64,000 bases of DNA from Acidimicrobiaceae bacterium (GTDB lineage Bacteria > Actinomycetota > Acidimicrobiia > Acidimicrobiales > Bog-793), in assembly GCA_025464005.1 (NCBI GenBank), contig JAODBO010000040.1:48714-112713 (forward strand). The letters are read 5' to 3'. The notes under the pieces are model-generated. The model saw only the letters and a program-made list of their open reading frames with translations, was not told the origin of the DNA and searched no databases. The number at the start of each line of letters is the position of its first letter. The first letter of the stretch is position 1. Shown piece after piece: positions 45,484 to 56,199 of the stretch. Both the position numbers and the translations under genes were made by a program.

Positions 45484-46022
45484 CGCGTCGCGCTCCCACC
45501 GGCAGGCATCGAGTGACCGGACACGGCCCGGTCGGCGCCGCTGAGCACCCAGCGGATCGCAGCGTCCGCGGGCACGGCGATCACGATGGCGCCGAGCGTC
45601 ACGATGAGCATGGCGAAGACCGCCTCCCTGCTCAGCATGCCCGACTGGCCGACCAGCTCACCGATCGCCGCATAGAGCATGGTCCCGAGAGCCGCTGCGG
45701 CCACCGTGGTCACGGCCTGCGCACTGCGCCCGTCCCGGTCGCCCGGCAGGGAGCGGACGAGCCCCGCGGCGAAGCCGACGAGCACGAAGGTGAGCGACGA
45801 CAGCCCGTACGGCGTGGGAAGTACGAGATCGGCCACCAGGCCGAGCACGAAGCCGAGCATCGCCCCTCGGACCGGGCCGCCGATCGCGCCGGCGGCGCCG
45901 ACGAGCACGATCATCACGTCAGGATGGGCGCCGATGAGCTCGATCTGGTCGAGTATCGCCACCTGCACGACGAGGGCGACGAGGGCGACGAGGGCGAAGC
46001 GCCCCCAGCTGAGAGCGTTCAC
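45480..46022 (-). CDS. mreD: Rod shape-determining protein MreD
   Basis: 180 residues from the GTG at 46022, which overlaps the mreC stop as GTGA; a GTG at 46037 is possible. A small polytopic membrane protein with about five or six helices and no catalytic motif, matching MreD in size and position. It is part of the elongasome with MreB, MreC and PBP2. Confidence 0.85.
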   Translation of the reverse strand: MNALSWGRFALVALVALVVQVAILDQIELIGAHPDVMIVLVGAAGAIGGPVRGAMLGFVLGLVADLVLPTPYGLSSLTFVLVGFAAGLVRSLPGDRDGRSAQAVTTVAAAALGTMLYAAIGELVGQSGMLSREAVFAMLIVTLGAIVIAVPADAAIRWVLSGADRAVSGHSMPAGGSATR

Positions 46023-46858
46023 GGCTGGGGGAGCCACTCGCAGACGCTCACGTACTGGAGCGCCTCGAGGTCTACCAACGGCTTGGCGGCGACGTTCACG
46101 GAGAGGCCCCCGGCCGAGACGTGAACCGACGTCACCCGGGCCACCGGCAGCCCGGCCGGGTACGCGCCCCCGTCGGTCCCACTCGTGAACACCGTCTCGC
46201 CGACCTGCGGGGCCGAGCCGGCAAGCTCGTCGATGCTGAGCGGCTCTCCGAGGCCCTGGCCGTCGGCTATGGCGCTACCGCCGCCCACCGAGGTGCCGAA
46301 GGTGACGCCGATGCTCGAGGACTTGTCGGTGATGAGGCGGACCGTCGAGGTCTGACCTCCCGCGTCGAGCACCGTGCCGACGAGACCACGAGCCGCGACC
46401 ACCGGCATCCGGGGCCCGACGCCGGCGCCCGTGCCGCTGGCGATCTCCATCGTGTACTGGAAGTTCGACGTCGGCGCGGATATCACCTCCGCGGGCGTCG
46501 TCTTGATGTTCTGCACGAAGGACAGGTGGGCGATGGCGAGCACCTGGGCGGCCTGGCGCGCCGCGAAGTCGTTCTCCGCCAGCTTGGCCTGGGTCGCGCC
46601 GAGCTGGCTCTGCAGGCGCTGGTTCTCGGTCTGGAGCGCGCCGTAGTGGAAGGCGCCGGCGAAGACGTCCCCGACAGGGTGCAGGGCCGCCGCGATACCT
46701 CGCTGCGCCGGCGCGAGCGCGTCGCGCACACCGTTTCGGACACGGGTGATGCCGCGGCTCACCTCGCCGTGGTAGTCGAGCGTGAGGATGGTGATGGAGG
46801 CGAGCACGAGCACCAGCAGGGAGACCCGCTGGCTCGTCCTGCGCGTGGCAGACGCCAC
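46019..46858 (-). CDS. mreC: Rod shape-determining protein MreC
   Basis: 279 residues from the GTG at 46858. It has one N-terminal transmembrane helix, a coiled-coil (about 80-115, QTENQRLQSQLGATQAKLAEND) and the beta-rich MreC domain with VVAARGLVGTVLDAG and VRLITDKSSSIGVTF. MreC scaffolds PBP2 outside the membrane. It starts 16 bp after mreB. Confidence 0.92.
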   Translation of the reverse strand: MASATRRTSQRVSLLVLVLASITILTLDYHGEVSRGITRVRNGVRDALAPAQRGIAAALHPVGDVFAGAFHYGALQTENQRLQSQLGATQAKLAENDFAARQAAQVLAIAHLSFVQNIKTTPAEVISAPTSNFQYTMEIASGTGAGVGPRMPVVAARGLVGTVLDAGGQTSTVRLITDKSSSIGVTFGTSVGGGSAIADGQGLGEPLSIDELAGSAPQVGETVFTSGTDGGAYPAGLPVARVTSVHVSAGGLSVNVAAKPLVDLEALQYVSVCEWLPQP

Positions 46859-46874
46859 GGGCGAGCCCGGCCGC

Positions 46875-47906
46875 TCAGCGGCCCGAGGAGGAGACCAGGA
46901 CCTGCCGCAACGCCTCGAACTCCTCGAGGCACATGCCACTGCCGAGGGCGACGCAGTTGAGCGGGTCGGGCGCGACGACGATCGGCATACTCGTCTCGGC
47001 CTGGAGCCGCACGTCGAGCCCGTGGAGAAGCGCGCCACCGCCGGTGAGGACGATGCCCTGGGTCATGATGTCTGCAGCCAGCTCCGGCGGCGTCTTGTCG
47101 AGCGTGACCTTGACCGCGTCGATGATCGCGGCCAGGGGCTCCTCGATCGCCTTGCGGATGTCCTTGGTCGAGGTGACGATCGTTTTCGGCAGCCCGCTCA
47201 CGAGGTCGCGACCGCGGATCTCCGCGTGCAGCTCCTCCTCGAGCTCACAGGCAGAGCCGAGCGCCATCTTGATCTCCTCGGCCGTGCGGTCCCCGAGCGC
47301 GAGGCTGTACTCCTTCTTCACGTAGCTGATGATCGCCTCGTCGAGCTCGTCGCCGCCGATGCGGATCGACTGGCTGGTGACGATGCCGCCGAGGGAGATC
47401 ACGGCGACCTCCGTCGTTCCGCCGCCGATGTCGACGACCATGTTGCCCGTCGGCTCGTGCACGGGAAGGCCGGCACCGATCGCGGCGGCCATCGGCTCCT
47501 CGATGATGTAGGCCTTGCGGGCGCCCGCGTACTCGGCTGCTTCCTGAACGGCACGCTTCTCCACGCCGGTGATGCCCGACGGCACGCAGATCACCATCCG
47601 CGGCTTGGAAAAGCGGCGAGGGTGCACACGGCGGATGAAGTAGCGGAGCATCATCTCGCAGATCTCGAAGTCGGCGATGACGCCGTCCTTCAACGGCCGG
47701 ATCGCCTGGATGTTGCTCGGCGTCCGTCCGATCATCCGCTTCGCCTCGGCACCGACCGCAAGCGGATGCCCGTCTTTCACGTTGATCGCGACCACGGACG
47801 GCTCGTTCAACACGATGCCCTTTCCGCGTACGTAGACAAGCGTGTTGGCCGTACCTAGGTCAACGGCCATGTCGCGGCCACCGAATCCGAACATGTTGTC
47901 GCGCAT
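46875..47906 (-). CDS. mreB: Actin-like cell-shape protein MreB
   Basis: 343 residues from the ATG at 47906, with GGAG eight bases upstream. Actin-fold nucleotide motifs: phosphate 1 [12 protein letters not shown], phosphate 2 [14 protein letters not shown], adenosine loop [12 protein letters not shown]. It polymerises under the membrane and directs side-wall synthesis. With mreC, mreD and mrdA it predicts a rod-shaped cell. Confidence 0.96.
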   Translation of the reverse strand: MRDNMFGFGGRDMAVDLGTANTLVYVRGKGIVLNEPSVVAINVKDGHPLAVGAEAKRMIGRTPSNIQAIRPLKDGVIADFEICEMMLRYFIRRVHPRRFSKPRMVICVPSGITGVEKRAVQEAAEYAGARKAYIIEEPMAAAIGAGLPVHEPTGNMVVDIGGGTTEVAVISLGGIVTSQSIRIGGDELDEAIISYVKKEYSLALGDRTAEEIKMALGSACELEEELHAEIRGRDLVSGLPKTIVTSTKDIRKAIEEPLAAIIDAVKVTLDKTPPELAADIMTQGIVLTGGGALLHGLDVRLQAETSMPIVVAPDPLNCVALGSGMCLEEFEALRQVLVSSSGR

Positions 47907-47940
47907 ACTTCCAGCTCCAGAATCGTGGGCAGACCGCGCA

Positions 47941-47969
47941 AGGTTACGGGATGGCCGGGGGGCTAACAA
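47941..47969 (-). promoter_or_regulatory. Predicted sigma70-type promoter of mreB
   Basis: On the minus strand TTGTTA (47969-47964), a 17-bp spacer, then TAACCT (47946-47941), about 35 bp before the mreB ATG. Spacing and both boxes fit a housekeeping promoter. Confidence 0.6.
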
Positions 47970-48021
47970 GGCGCGTTGACGTGGACCACTGTCATGATCG
48001 GCGCGTCGGCACCGCCCTCGA

Positions 48022-48033
48022 CCGACGCGTCGG
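48022..48033. repeat. 12-bp palindrome downstream of ndk
   Basis: CCGACGCGTCGG is a perfect 12-bp palindrome 20 bp after the ndk stop. Without a loop or T-tract it may be an operator or a chance GC palindrome. Confidence 0.3.
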
Positions 48034-48053
48034 CATGGGTTGCCGGCCGAAGC

Positions 48054-48464
48054 TTACGTGATATTGGGGAAGAACAGGTCTATCTCTCGGCGCGCGGAGG
48101 CCGCCCCGTCGGAGCCGTGCACGAGGTTCTCCGACGTCTCGGTGGCGAGATCGCCTCGAATCGTCCCCGGAGCGGCGTCGGCCGGATTGGTCGCCCCCAT
48201 AAGGGTGCGGACGATCCGCCAGGTGTCTTCCGGCCCCTCGACGACCATGACGAGCGACGGCGAGCGGGAGATGAACTTCACGAGGCTGTCGAAGAACGGC
48301 CGGCTGCGGTGTTCGTCGTAGTGCCGCTCGGCGAGGTCGGGCTCGATGACGCGCAGCTCGGCCGCGACGATGCGTAGCCCCTTGTTCTCGAGCCGGGAGA
48401 TGATGACGCCCGTGAGGCCGCGTTCGACGGCGTCGGGCTTGCAGATTACGAGTGTCCTGTTCAT
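48054..48464 (-). CDS. ndk: Nucleoside diphosphate kinase
   Basis: A 136-residue Ndk, which balances nucleoside triphosphate pools. The N-terminus is [17 protein letters not shown] and the phospho-His lies in ENLVHGSDG. The ATG at 48464 overlaps the folC stop as ATGA. Confidence 0.97.
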   Translation of the reverse strand: MNRTLVICKPDAVERGLTGVIISRLENKGLRIVAAELRVIEPDLAERHYDEHRSRPFFDSLVKFISRSPSLVMVVEGPEDTWRIVRTLMGATNPADAAPGTIRGDLATETSENLVHGSDGAASARREIDLFFPNIT

Positions 48465-49861
48465 GGCCGCATGCAACCTAGTCGCCGCGCGGCGGTACGC
48501 GCGGCACCCACGACGTACAGCGAGCCGGTGACGAGCACCACATCGTCGGGATCCGCCAGGTCAAGCGCGAGCTCGAGCGCGTCCGGGACCGCCTCGACCA
48601 CCTGGGTGGCGATACCGAGGGTGCGGGCCGCCTCGGCGACCTCCGCAGCCGGAAGTGCACGCGGCGAAGGCGGTGCGCACGCGACGACCGTATTGATGCG
48701 ATCCGTGCCAAGAGCTGCGAGCAGCTCGTCCGGATCGCGGCCGCGCAGGCAGCCGAGGACGGTGATGATGCGCGGCGCGGCCGCGAATTCCTCGGCCAAG
48801 GCGGCGCCGAGCGCGGCGGCGCCGGCCGGATTGTGCGCGCCATCGAGCAGCACCACCGGCCGGCGACCGACCACCTCGAGCCGGCCCGGGACGGTGGTCG
48901 CGGCGAACGCCTGGATCACGACGTCGTCGTCGAGCGGAGCGCCGAGCAGCGCCTCGGCCGCAGCGAGCGCGGCCGCCGCATTGTCGCCCTGATGGGCCCC
49001 GAACACCGGGAGGTAGAGGTTTTCGTAGGAGGCAGCCGGCGTCCTTATATCGAGCAGACGTCCGCCGTGCGCGGCGCGATTCGCGCTGCACTCGAAGTCG
49101 ACCCCGCGCTGCCAGACGGCCCGGGCGCCCACGGTGCGCGCCTCCTCAGCGAAGATCGCGGCGATGGCCGGATCCCGCTCACCGACCACGACGATGGAGC
49201 CCTCCTTGACGATCCCTGATTTTTCCCGGGCGATCGACTCCCGCGTGCCGCCGAGGATCTGCACGTGGTCGAGATCGACGTTGGTCACGACGGCCACGGC
49301 GCCGTCCGCCACATTGGTCGCGTCGTATCTGCCCCCGAGGCCGACCTCGACGACCGCGACCTCGACGGCGACGTCGGCGAACCACCGGAACGCTGCCGCC
49401 GTGACGAGCTCGAACCACGTGGGCGGTATCGGCCACGATCCACGGCTCGACAGGAAGTCCTCGAGCGCGGCGAGCGAGCGCAGTACCTCTTCGAGCTCCG
49501 CGTCGTCGATGGCCGCGCCGTCGCGCACGATCCGCTCGTTCAGCCGCTCGAGGTGGGGGCTCGTGTACGTGCCGACGGAGAGTCCCTGCACAGACAGCAA
49601 CGTCGAGCACATTCGGGTCGTCGATCCCTTGCCGTTCGTCCCGGTGACGTGGACGACCGGATAGGCCTGCTGCGGATCGCCCATCGCGAAGAGAAGCGCC
49701 CTTATGCGCTCCAGCGTCGGCGCGGCCGCGCGCCCGGCGAGACCGCGCTCGATCGTCTCCAGATTGACGTGACGGTCGAGCCACGCCAGGGCGTCACCCA
49801 GCGAGACCGGGGCGGAGTCGCCGCCGAAGGGGCGAGGGACGGCCCCCTCAGGAGGCCGCAC
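48461..49861 (-). CDS. folC: Folylpolyglutamate / dihydrofolate synthase
   Basis: 466 residues from the GTG at 49861, which overlaps the clpX end by 14 bp. The P-loop [11 protein letters not shown], the omega-loop region [12 protein letters not shown] and [14 protein letters not shown] are intact. The C-terminal Mur-ligase domain has [10 protein letters not shown]. It adds glutamates to folates and often makes dihydrofolate as well. The clpX-folC-ndk order matches actinobacterial gene order. Confidence 0.93.
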   Translation of the reverse strand: MRPPEGAVPRPFGGDSAPVSLGDALAWLDRHVNLETIERGLAGRAAAPTLERIRALLFAMGDPQQAYPVVHVTGTNGKGSTTRMCSTLLSVQGLSVGTYTSPHLERLNERIVRDGAAIDDAELEEVLRSLAALEDFLSSRGSWPIPPTWFELVTAAAFRWFADVAVEVAVVEVGLGGRYDATNVADGAVAVVTNVDLDHVQILGGTRESIAREKSGIVKEGSIVVVGERDPAIAAIFAEEARTVGARAVWQRGVDFECSANRAAHGGRLLDIRTPAASYENLYLPVFGAHQGDNAAAALAAAEALLGAPLDDDVVIQAFAATTVPGRLEVVGRRPVVLLDGAHNPAGAAALGAALAEEFAAAPRIITVLGCLRGRDPDELLAALGTDRINTVVACAPPSPRALPAAEVAEAARTLGIATQVVEAVPDALELALDLADPDDVVLVTGSLYVVGAARTAARRLGCMRP

Positions 49862-51122
49862 GGCGGGGGCGGTCGGACTTCTCGCCCGTGCCGCGAGGCA
49901 GGAGGCTCGGAGCGACACGCTCGAGCACGACGCCCTTGTCGACCACGCAGCGTCCGACGTCGTTCCTGCTCGGAAGGTCGTACATCACGTCGAGAAGCAC
50001 CTCTTCGAGGATGGCACGAAGACCCCTCGCCCCGGTGCCGCGCAGCAGCGCCTGGTCTGCGATGGCCTCGAGCGCGTCCGGGGTGATCTCGAGCTCGACG
50101 TGGTCCAGCTCGAAGACCCGCTGGTACTGCTTGACGAGGGCGTTCTTCGGCTCGACGAGGATCTCCACGAGCGCCTCGCGGTCCAGGCTCGAGACGGCCC
50201 CGATCACCGGCAGGCGACCGACGAACTCGGGGATGAGACCGAACTTCAGGAGGTCCTCAGGCAGGACCTCGAGCAGCAGCTGGCTCTCGTCGTGGCGCTT
50301 CGACCGACGGACGTCGGCGCGAAATCCGATGCCCGAATGGCCGACGCGCGCGTCCACGATGCGGTCCAGCCCGGCGAAGGCACCGCCGCAGATGAACAGC
50401 ACGTTGGTCGTGTCGATCTGGATGAACTCCTGGTGGGGATGCTTCCGGCCGCCCTGGGGCGGCACCGACGCGGTCGTGCCTTCGAGGATCTTCAGCAACG
50501 CCTGCTGGACGCCTTCGCCCGAGACGTCACGCGTGATCGACGGGTTTTCGCTCTTGCGGGCGATCTTGTCGATCTCGTCGATGTAGATGATCCCCGTCTC
50601 GGCCTTCTTCACGTCGTAGTCAGCGGCCTGGATCAACTTCAACAGGATGTTCTCGACGTCCTCGCCGACGTACCCGGCCTCGGTGAGGGCGGTCGCGTCG
50701 GCGATCGCGAACGGGACGTTGAGCATGCGCGCGAGTGTCTGCGCGAGGAGGGTCTTGCCACAGCCCGTCGGACCGAGCAGCAAGATGTTCGACTTCGCGA
50801 GCTCGACACCGGACTCGCTGGTCGTCCCCGCCTGTACCCGCTTGTAGTGGTTGTAGACAGCGACCGAGAGGATCTTCTTCGCCTGGTCCTGACCGACGAC
50901 ATAGTCGTTCAAGAAGTCGAAGATCTCACGGGGCTTGGGAAGGTCCTCGAAGCGGACCTCCGAGGTCTCCGAGAGCTCTTCCTCGATGATGTCGTTGCAG
51001 AGCTCGATGCACTCGTCGCAGATGTAGACGCCGGGGCCGGCGATCAACTTCTTCACCTGCTTCTGCGACTTGCCGCAGAAGCTGCATTTTACGAGCTCTC
51101 CACCATCCCCGAACTTCGCCAC
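49848..51122 (-). CDS. clpX: ATP-dependent Clp protease ATP-binding subunit ClpX
   Basis: 424 residues from the GTG at 51122, with GGAGGGGAC upstream. The N-terminal zinc finger has Cys13, Cys16, Cys35 and Cys38. The AAA+ domain has Walker A GPTGCGKT, Walker [12 protein letters not shown], the pore loop GYVGEDVE and the C-terminal sensor region [12 protein letters not shown]. It unfolds substrates for ClpP. It starts 14 bp after the clpP stop, in a tig-clpP-clpX run. Confidence 0.97.
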   Translation of the reverse strand: MAKFGDGGELVKCSFCGKSQKQVKKLIAGPGVYICDECIELCNDIIEEELSETSEVRFEDLPKPREIFDFLNDYVVGQDQAKKILSVAVYNHYKRVQAGTTSESGVELAKSNILLLGPTGCGKTLLAQTLARMLNVPFAIADATALTEAGYVGEDVENILLKLIQAADYDVKKAETGIIYIDEIDKIARKSENPSITRDVSGEGVQQALLKILEGTTASVPPQGGRKHPHQEFIQIDTTNVLFICGGAFAGLDRIVDARVGHSGIGFRADVRRSKRHDESQLLLEVLPEDLLKFGLIPEFVGRLPVIGAVSSLDREALVEILVEPKNALVKQYQRVFELDHVELEITPDALEAIADQALLRGTGARGLRAILEEVLLDVMYDLPSRNDVGRCVVDKGVVLERVAPSLLPRGTGEKSDRPRRAAS

Positions 51123-51136
51123 GTCCCCTCCCTCGA

Positions 51137-51772
51137 TCAGGCCGCGCCTACGGCGGTAATGGCGTCGGGAAGCTCCCGAGAGCTGATGACCTCGTCGATG
51201 ATCCCGTAGTCGCGCGCTTCTGCCGCGCTCATGATGAAATCTCGGTCGGTGTCGTGCTGGATCCGCTCGATGGATTGGCCCGTGTCGTCCGCGAGCATCT
51301 CGTTCAGCATGTCCCGCATCCGCAGGATCTCCCTCGCTTGGAGCTCGATGTCCGTGGCCTGGCCGGCCGCCCCACCGTAGGGCTGGTGCAGGAGGATCCT
51401 CGCATGCGGGAGCGCGAAACGCTTGCCCTTCGTGCCCGCCGCGAGGAGCACCGCTGCGGCAGAGGCGGCCTGACCGAAGCAGAACGTCGACTTCTCGGGA
51501 CGCACGTACTTCATCGTGTCGTAGATGGCGAACAGGGCGGTGATGTCGCCGCCCGGCGAGTTGATGTAGATGTTGATGTCCTTCTCGCCGTCTTCCGACT
51601 CGAGGAAGAGCATCTGGGCACAGACCAGATTGGCGACGATGTCGTCGACCGGTGTGCCGATGAAGATGATGCGCTCGCGCAACAGCCGCGAGTACAGGTC
51701 GTACGACCGCTCGCCGCGACTGGAGGACTCGACGACGGTCGGGACGAGGTAGTTGTACGCCTTCACACTCAC
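51137..51772 (-). CDS. clpP: ATP-dependent Clp protease proteolytic subunit ClpP (clpX-linked copy)
   Basis: 211 residues. The triad is complete: Ser104 in AASAAAVLL, His129 in LHQPYGG and Asp178 in TDRD. The GTG start overlaps the tig stop (GTGA). This copy differs from the one at 1816-2439 around the active Ser (AASAAA against AASMGQ) and in the head domain, suggesting two specialised subunits as in other actinobacteria, where mixed rings form the active protease. Confidence 0.95.
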   Translation of the reverse strand: MSVKAYNYLVPTVVESSSRGERSYDLYSRLLRERIIFIGTPVDDIVANLVCAQMLFLESEDGEKDINIYINSPGGDITALFAIYDTMKYVRPEKSTFCFGQAASAAAVLLAAGTKGKRFALPHARILLHQPYGGAAGQATDIELQAREILRMRDMLNEMLADDTGQSIERIQHDTDRDFIMSAAEARDYGIIDEVISSRELPDAITAVGAA

Positions 51773-53160
51773 GCCTCCCCGGTGACGGCGGACGCCGTCT
51801 CTTCGGTATCGCCATCCGATGCTACGGGCACCGGGCTGTCGGGCGTGCGGGGCGTCTCGAGAAGCAGTGCCGATCTGTCCATCGGGTTCCCCTCGTCATC
51901 GACGATCCCGACGTGCTCCACCAGCCACGTCAGTGCCTTCGCGGATCTCATCTGGGAGCGTAGTCCAGAGATACGACCGTCCTGCTCGAGCACCGAACGG
52001 ACGCGTGCGGGCGACTGCTTCTCCTGCTCCGCTATGCGGACGATCTCGTCGTCCACTTCGGCCTCTTCGACGTCGATCGCCTCGGCCTCGATGAGTGCCC
52101 GCAGCGCGAGATCAGCCTTGACCTGTTTCTTGGCCTGCTCCTCGAGCTCGGCTATGAGCTCGTCGGGCGCCTGGCCCGTCGCCTCGAGGTACTGCTCGAT
52201 GGAGGCCTGCTGGTGCGAGAGCCGGTGGACAAGGTCGTTCACCATGCGCTCGGTCTCCTCGCTCACGAGCACCGCGGGAGGCTCGTCGAGCACGAGCTCG
52301 ACCAGGGCCTCGACGGCACGCTCGCGCAGTGCGATGTTGGCCTGGAGCCGCCGCACCTCGGTCATGCGGGTCGAGAGGTCGGCGCGCAGCTCGGCGAGGG
52401 TCTCGAACTCCGACGCGTCGGAGGCGAAGTCGTCGTCCGCGTCGGGCAGCACCTTCTCGCGCACCTGCTTCACGTACACCTTCAGATGCGCCGGACCTCC
52501 TGGCGCGTCCTCGGCGTCGAGCTCGAACTCGTCGCCCGCACTGGTCCCTCGCAGGCGCTCGTCGATGCCGGCGACGATGCCGCCGGTGCCCACCTCGTAA
52601 ACGAGGTCGTCGGCGGTCAGCCCTTCCGCAGGCTCCCCGTCATGGCTCCCGTGCACGTCGAGGGTGACGAGGTCGCCGTCGGCCGCGGCACGGTCGACCT
52701 CGTTCAGTTCGGCGAACTGCTCGCGCAGGCGATCGACCTGGGCGTCTATGTCCTCGGACGACGGCGTGGGACTGGGAAGGGTCACGACGAGGCCTTCGTA
52801 GCCGACGACGGAGACCTTCGGTCGCACCTCCACCACCGCGTCGAAGGCGATCGGGCCCGCCTCCTCACCGGCGGTCACGTCGATCTCCGGCGGGGCGATC
52901 ACGTCGAGCTCGGTCTCCTCGACGGCGTCCGCGTAGTAACGCGGCAGCATGTCGCGTAGCACTTCCTCCCGGATCGCCTTGCTCCCGAGCCGGACTTCGA
53001 GGATGCGGCGAGGCACCTTGCCGGGCCTGAACCCCGGTATCTGGGCCTCCCGGGTGAGCCGACGAAGGGTGTCGTCCTCCGCTCGGCGTATGTCCTCCTC
53101 GTCGACCTCGACGGTGAGCTTGACCTGATTGCCCTCTAAGGGCTGAGCGGAGGTACGCAT
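51769..53160 (-). CDS. tig: Trigger factor
   Basis: A 463-residue ribosome-bound chaperone and prolyl isomerase. The ribosome-binding loop (signature GFRxGKxP) reads [11 protein letters not shown]. The PPIase domain contains [14 protein letters not shown] long helical C-terminal substrate-binding part follows, ending in an acidic tail. It starts the tig-clpP-clpX operon. Confidence 0.95.
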   Translation of the reverse strand: MRTSAQPLEGNQVKLTVEVDEEDIRRAEDDTLRRLTREAQIPGFRPGKVPRRILEVRLGSKAIREEVLRDMLPRYYADAVEETELDVIAPPEIDVTAGEEAGPIAFDAVVEVRPKVSVVGYEGLVVTLPSPTPSSEDIDAQVDRLREQFAELNEVDRAAADGDLVTLDVHGSHDGEPAEGLTADDLVYEVGTGGIVAGIDERLRGTSAGDEFELDAEDAPGGPAHLKVYVKQVREKVLPDADDDFASDASEFETLAELRADLSTRMTEVRRLQANIALRERAVEALVELVLDEPPAVLVSEETERMVNDLVHRLSHQQASIEQYLEATGQAPDELIAELEEQAKKQVKADLALRALIEAEAIDVEEAEVDDEIVRIAEQEKQSPARVRSVLEQDGRISGLRSQMRSAKALTWLVEHVGIVDDEGNPMDRSALLLETPRTPDSPVPVASDGDTEETASAVTGEA

Positions 53161-53245
53161 ACGAAGCGGGGAGTCTACCGGTGTCCGGAGCGGCCCCTAG
53201 ACGACACCAGCTGACGCACAGGTCGGAGGTCTCGAGTCGTCGCGA

Positions 53246-54718
53246 TCACCGGCGCGCTCTCTCTTCGAAGGTGGCCGTCAGCTGCGCGGCCTTGTCGCCG
53301 TCGGCCATCACCGTGACGTCGTCGCCGGCTTGCAGCTCGGTATCACCGCGTACCTGAAGGAGCTGGCCGTCGCGAACGAGGAGCGTTATCCACGCGTCGT
53401 CGGGGAGCCCGGCGAGGTCCTCGACGGCGCAGCCGTCCGCCGGCGCGCCAGCGCACACCGTGAGGCGGTACGCGCCCTTCGGCTCGTCCCGCAGTCGCAC
53501 CCCGAGCGCCCACGGCTCGGGCTCGATGACGCGCATGGAGAGATGGAGCAGCCTGGCCACGGTGGGCACCAGACCGCCCTGGACGACGACCGAGAACACG
53601 ACGACGATGACGACGATCCCGTAGAGCCTCCGGGCATCGGCGACGTGGGCCGTGAGCAGATAGCCGCCGAGCAGGATCGGCACGGCGCCCTTCAGACCGG
53701 CGAACAGCACAAAATTGCGCTCGTTCGAGTCGAGGCGCGCAGGCATCAAGCACAATCCGACGAGGACAGGCCGCAAGATGAAGGCAAGGGCCGCGCCGAG
53801 GAGAAGTCCCGGGATCCACACGTCGGCCTTGCCGATCTCGCCGAGGTCGACCGTGAGTCCGAGCACGACGAAGGCCGAGATCTCCGCGAGCGCGGCGAGA
53901 GCCGCGTGGAACCGCTCGATCTCCCGCTTGTACGGTGCGCCCTCGTCGCCGATGACGATCCCGGCCACGAACACCGCGAGGAAGCCCGATCCATGTCCGA
54001 GCGTTGCAACAGCGAAAAGCAGGAAGGCGCTCGCCAAGGTCCGCAGCGGGTAAAGGCCTTCACCGGGCAACGGCACGCGGCGCATGAACCAGAGCAAGGC
54101 GCGGCCGCCGACCATGCCGACGGCGAGACCGACGACCATCTGCAGCACGAAGCTGGCACCGATGTGCAGAAATGCACTCGCACTGAGACTACCGGCGGTG
54201 ACGAGGCCCGCCATGAGGGCGATCCCGACCGGGTCGTTCGCGCCCGACTCGCCCTCCAATATGGTGCCGGCGCGTCCAACCACCTCGCGCTTTCCCAGCA
54301 CGGAGAAGACCACCGCCGGGTCGGTCGGCGCGATCGCCGTCGCCACGAGCAGCGATACGTACCAGCCGAGCCCGAACGCGAAGTGCACGAGCAGCGCACC
54401 GGCGCCGGCGGTGAGGAACGTGCCGACCAGGCCAGCCACGGTGATCGGACCGGACGCCGACCGGAAGCGTGACCAGCCCATGTGCATGCCGCCGTCGAAC
54501 AGGACGCATACCAGCGCGACGGTCACCACCCGGCCGACGGTCCGCTCCTGCGGCGCGTGCAGACTCGGGATCACGTTGACGGCGATTGCCGCGCCGACGA
54601 GCACGAGAGCGGGCGTTGGCACCCGCAACCACTCGGTCAAGCGGTTGGAAAGCACCACGCAAAGACCGACCGCGGCCGTCACCAGCAGCAGAAGGGCGAA
54701 CGGCTCGGTATCGGTCAC
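53246..54718 (-). CDS. CPA1-type cation/proton antiporter with C-terminal TrkA-C domain
   Basis: 490 residues with 12 or so transmembrane helices. The CPA ion-site region reads LEGESGANDPVGIAL and APTDPAVVFS, as in NhaP2/CvrA-type K+(Na+)/H+ antiporters. The C-terminal cytosolic part (about 400-490, LRDEPKGAYRLTV ... LQVRGDTELQAGDDVTVM) is a TrkA-C ligand-sensing domain. The likely role is potassium or sodium export and pH control. The start is GTG with GGGAGA upstream. Confidence 0.87.
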   Translation of the reverse strand: MTDTEPFALLLLVTAAVGLCVVLSNRLTEWLRVPTPALVLVGAAIAVNVIPSLHAPQERTVGRVVTVALVCVLFDGGMHMGWSRFRSASGPITVAGLVGTFLTAGAGALLVHFAFGLGWYVSLLVATAIAPTDPAVVFSVLGKREVVGRAGTILEGESGANDPVGIALMAGLVTAGSLSASAFLHIGASFVLQMVVGLAVGMVGGRALLWFMRRVPLPGEGLYPLRTLASAFLLFAVATLGHGSGFLAVFVAGIVIGDEGAPYKREIERFHAALAALAEISAFVVLGLTVDLGEIGKADVWIPGLLLGAALAFILRPVLVGLCLMPARLDSNERNFVLFAGLKGAVPILLGGYLLTAHVADARRLYGIVVIVVVFSVVVQGGLVPTVARLLHLSMRVIEPEPWALGVRLRDEPKGAYRLTVCAGAPADGCAVEDLAGLPDDAWITLLVRDGQLLQVRGDTELQAGDDVTVMADGDKAAQLTATFEERARR

Positions 54719-54855
54719 GACGATCTCCCGGCAAGCATGGCTAGGACATTGCCGACCAGACTTCCCGGCGCACCTGCAGGAAGCTTAGCTGAGCTGGTCC
54801 TCGCGAGACCGAGCTGGCGAGGTGTGAGATGACGGACCCGACAGCTGCGACCTTC

Positions 54856-54883
54856 TTGTCAGGGCGTTGCTGTCATGTATGTT
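54856..54883 (+). promoter_or_regulatory. Predicted tRNA-Pro promoter
   Basis: TTGTCA (54856-54861), a 16-bp spacer and TATGTT (54878-54883), with the tRNA start 13 bp downstream. An inverted repeat ATGTAT/ATACAT (54875-54880 and 54889-54894) overlaps the -10 region. Confidence 0.5.
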
Positions 54884-54896
54884 TCAAGATACATAG

Positions 54897-54971
54897 CGGG
54901 GCGTGGCGCAGCTTGGTTAGCGCGCCTGCTTTGGGAGCAGGAGGTCCCCGGTTCGAATCCGGGCGCCCCGA
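54897..54971 (+). tRNA. tRNA-Pro (anticodon UGG)
   Basis: 75 nt. Acceptor CGGGGCG pairs with CGCCCCG, discriminator A54971. Anticodon loop TTTGGGA gives UGG on a CCTGC/GCAGG stem. T-loop GGTTCGAATCC. CCA is not encoded. Reads CCN proline codons. Confidence 0.95.
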
Positions 54972-55012
54972 CTATATCGATAGCAATGGAGTGAATTCCT
55001 CCATGGCACCGG

Positions 55013-56005
55013 TCAGCTGACGATCCCGAGACCGAGCGCTGCCGCTCCGAAAGCGCCCGCACGAGGGCCGAGCTCCGCGAGCACGATCGGCACCGCCTGC
55101 GCGCCACGGCCGCGGCGGTTGGTGGCCGCGAAGGCCGCGGTCGTGGGCTCGAGGAGGACGGGCCCTGCGTCGGCCATTCCACCGCCAAGAAGCACTACAC
55201 CAGGATCGAGCACTTCGACGAGATTGCCGATGCCAATGGCGAGATTGTCCGCCAAGCGAGCGAACAGCGCGAGCGCGGTCGGGTCCCGCTCGAGGGCGGC
55301 ACCGAGGACGTGCTCGCCCCGCACCGCTTCCAACGATCCCCCGGCGAGCGCGAGCACCCGGTCGGCCCTGCCCTCCCGAACGGCCTGCCGGGCCTGGAGC
55401 GCCAGAGCGGAGCCGGAGGCGAGCGCCTCGAGGCAGCCGACGCGGCCGCAGTGGCACTTCGGCCCGCTCGGGTCGATGACCATGTGGCCGACCTCCCCAG
55501 CAAAGCCACGAGCACCACGAAGTAGGCGGCCACCGGTGGTGATCCCGCCACCGATGCCCGTGCCGAGCGTGAGGATTACGGCGTCACTCTGGCCTCGCGC
55601 AGCGCCGAAGGCGAGCTCGCCGGCGGCCGCACACGTCCCGTCGTTGTCGAGGGCGAGCCGCCAGACTTTGTCCCCCGACCCTGACAGCGCCGCCATCTCG
55701 GCCAACCGCTCGGCGAACGCCTGGCGCACCGGAAGTCCTTCGAGTGCCGGCAAGTTGGGGCTGTCGTAGAGGGTGCCGTCAGAGGCCACCAGGCTCGGCA
55801 CCCCCACCCCGACGCCAGCGACGTCCGCACGATCGGCCCCGAGCAGCGAGTAGATGGCGTCCGCGGCCTCGGTGAGCGCCTCGAGGAGCCGATCGGGCGC
55901 CTTGGGTGAGTCGACCCGGGTCTCGGCCACGAGCTCACCGGAGCCGGTAACCGCACAGGCCAGGATCTTCGTACCGCCGACGTCGAGCCCGAGGCCGATA
56001 CTCAT
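55013..56005 (-). CDS. ROK family sugar kinase (glucokinase-like)
   Basis: 330 residues from the ATG at 56005. ATP motif GLDVGGTKI, sugar-site GHMVIDPSGPKC, ROK zinc signature CHCGRVGCLEA, and the TLGTGIGGGI phosphate loop. There is no DNA-binding domain, so it is a kinase rather than a repressor; glucose is the most likely substrate. It sits alone between tRNA-Pro and tRNA-Gly and converges on tRNA-Pro. Confidence 0.88.
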   Translation of the reverse strand: MSIGLGLDVGGTKILACAVTGSGELVAETRVDSPKAPDRLLEALTEAADAIYSLLGADRADVAGVGVGVPSLVASDGTLYDSPNLPALEGLPVRQAFAERLAEMAALSGSGDKVWRLALDNDGTCAAAGELAFGAARGQSDAVILTLGTGIGGGITTGGRLLRGARGFAGEVGHMVIDPSGPKCHCGRVGCLEALASGSALALQARQAVREGRADRVLALAGGSLEAVRGEHVLGAALERDPTALALFARLADNLAIGIGNLVEVLDPGVVLLGGGMADAGPVLLEPTTAAFAATNRRGRGAQAVPIVLAELGPRAGAFGAAALGLGIVS

Positions 56006-56107
56006 GGTGCGAGGACGATAACAGGAGCTCGCGGGATACGCCTCAGCCTTCGCCGGGATCGACGAGTCAGGGTTGGCCGACCTACTAGCATCGTGTGAGC
56101 TCACGTC

Positions 56108-56176
<69 letters not shown>

Positions 56177-56178
<2 letters not shown>

Positions 56179-56199
56179 CCCAGTTCAGGGAGGATTTTT
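56177..56199 (+). terminator. Rho-independent terminator of tRNA-Gly
   Basis: CTCCC-AGTTCA-GGGAG stem-loop (56177-56192) followed by GA and TTTTT (56195-56199), directly at the tRNA 3' end. Confidence 0.6.
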
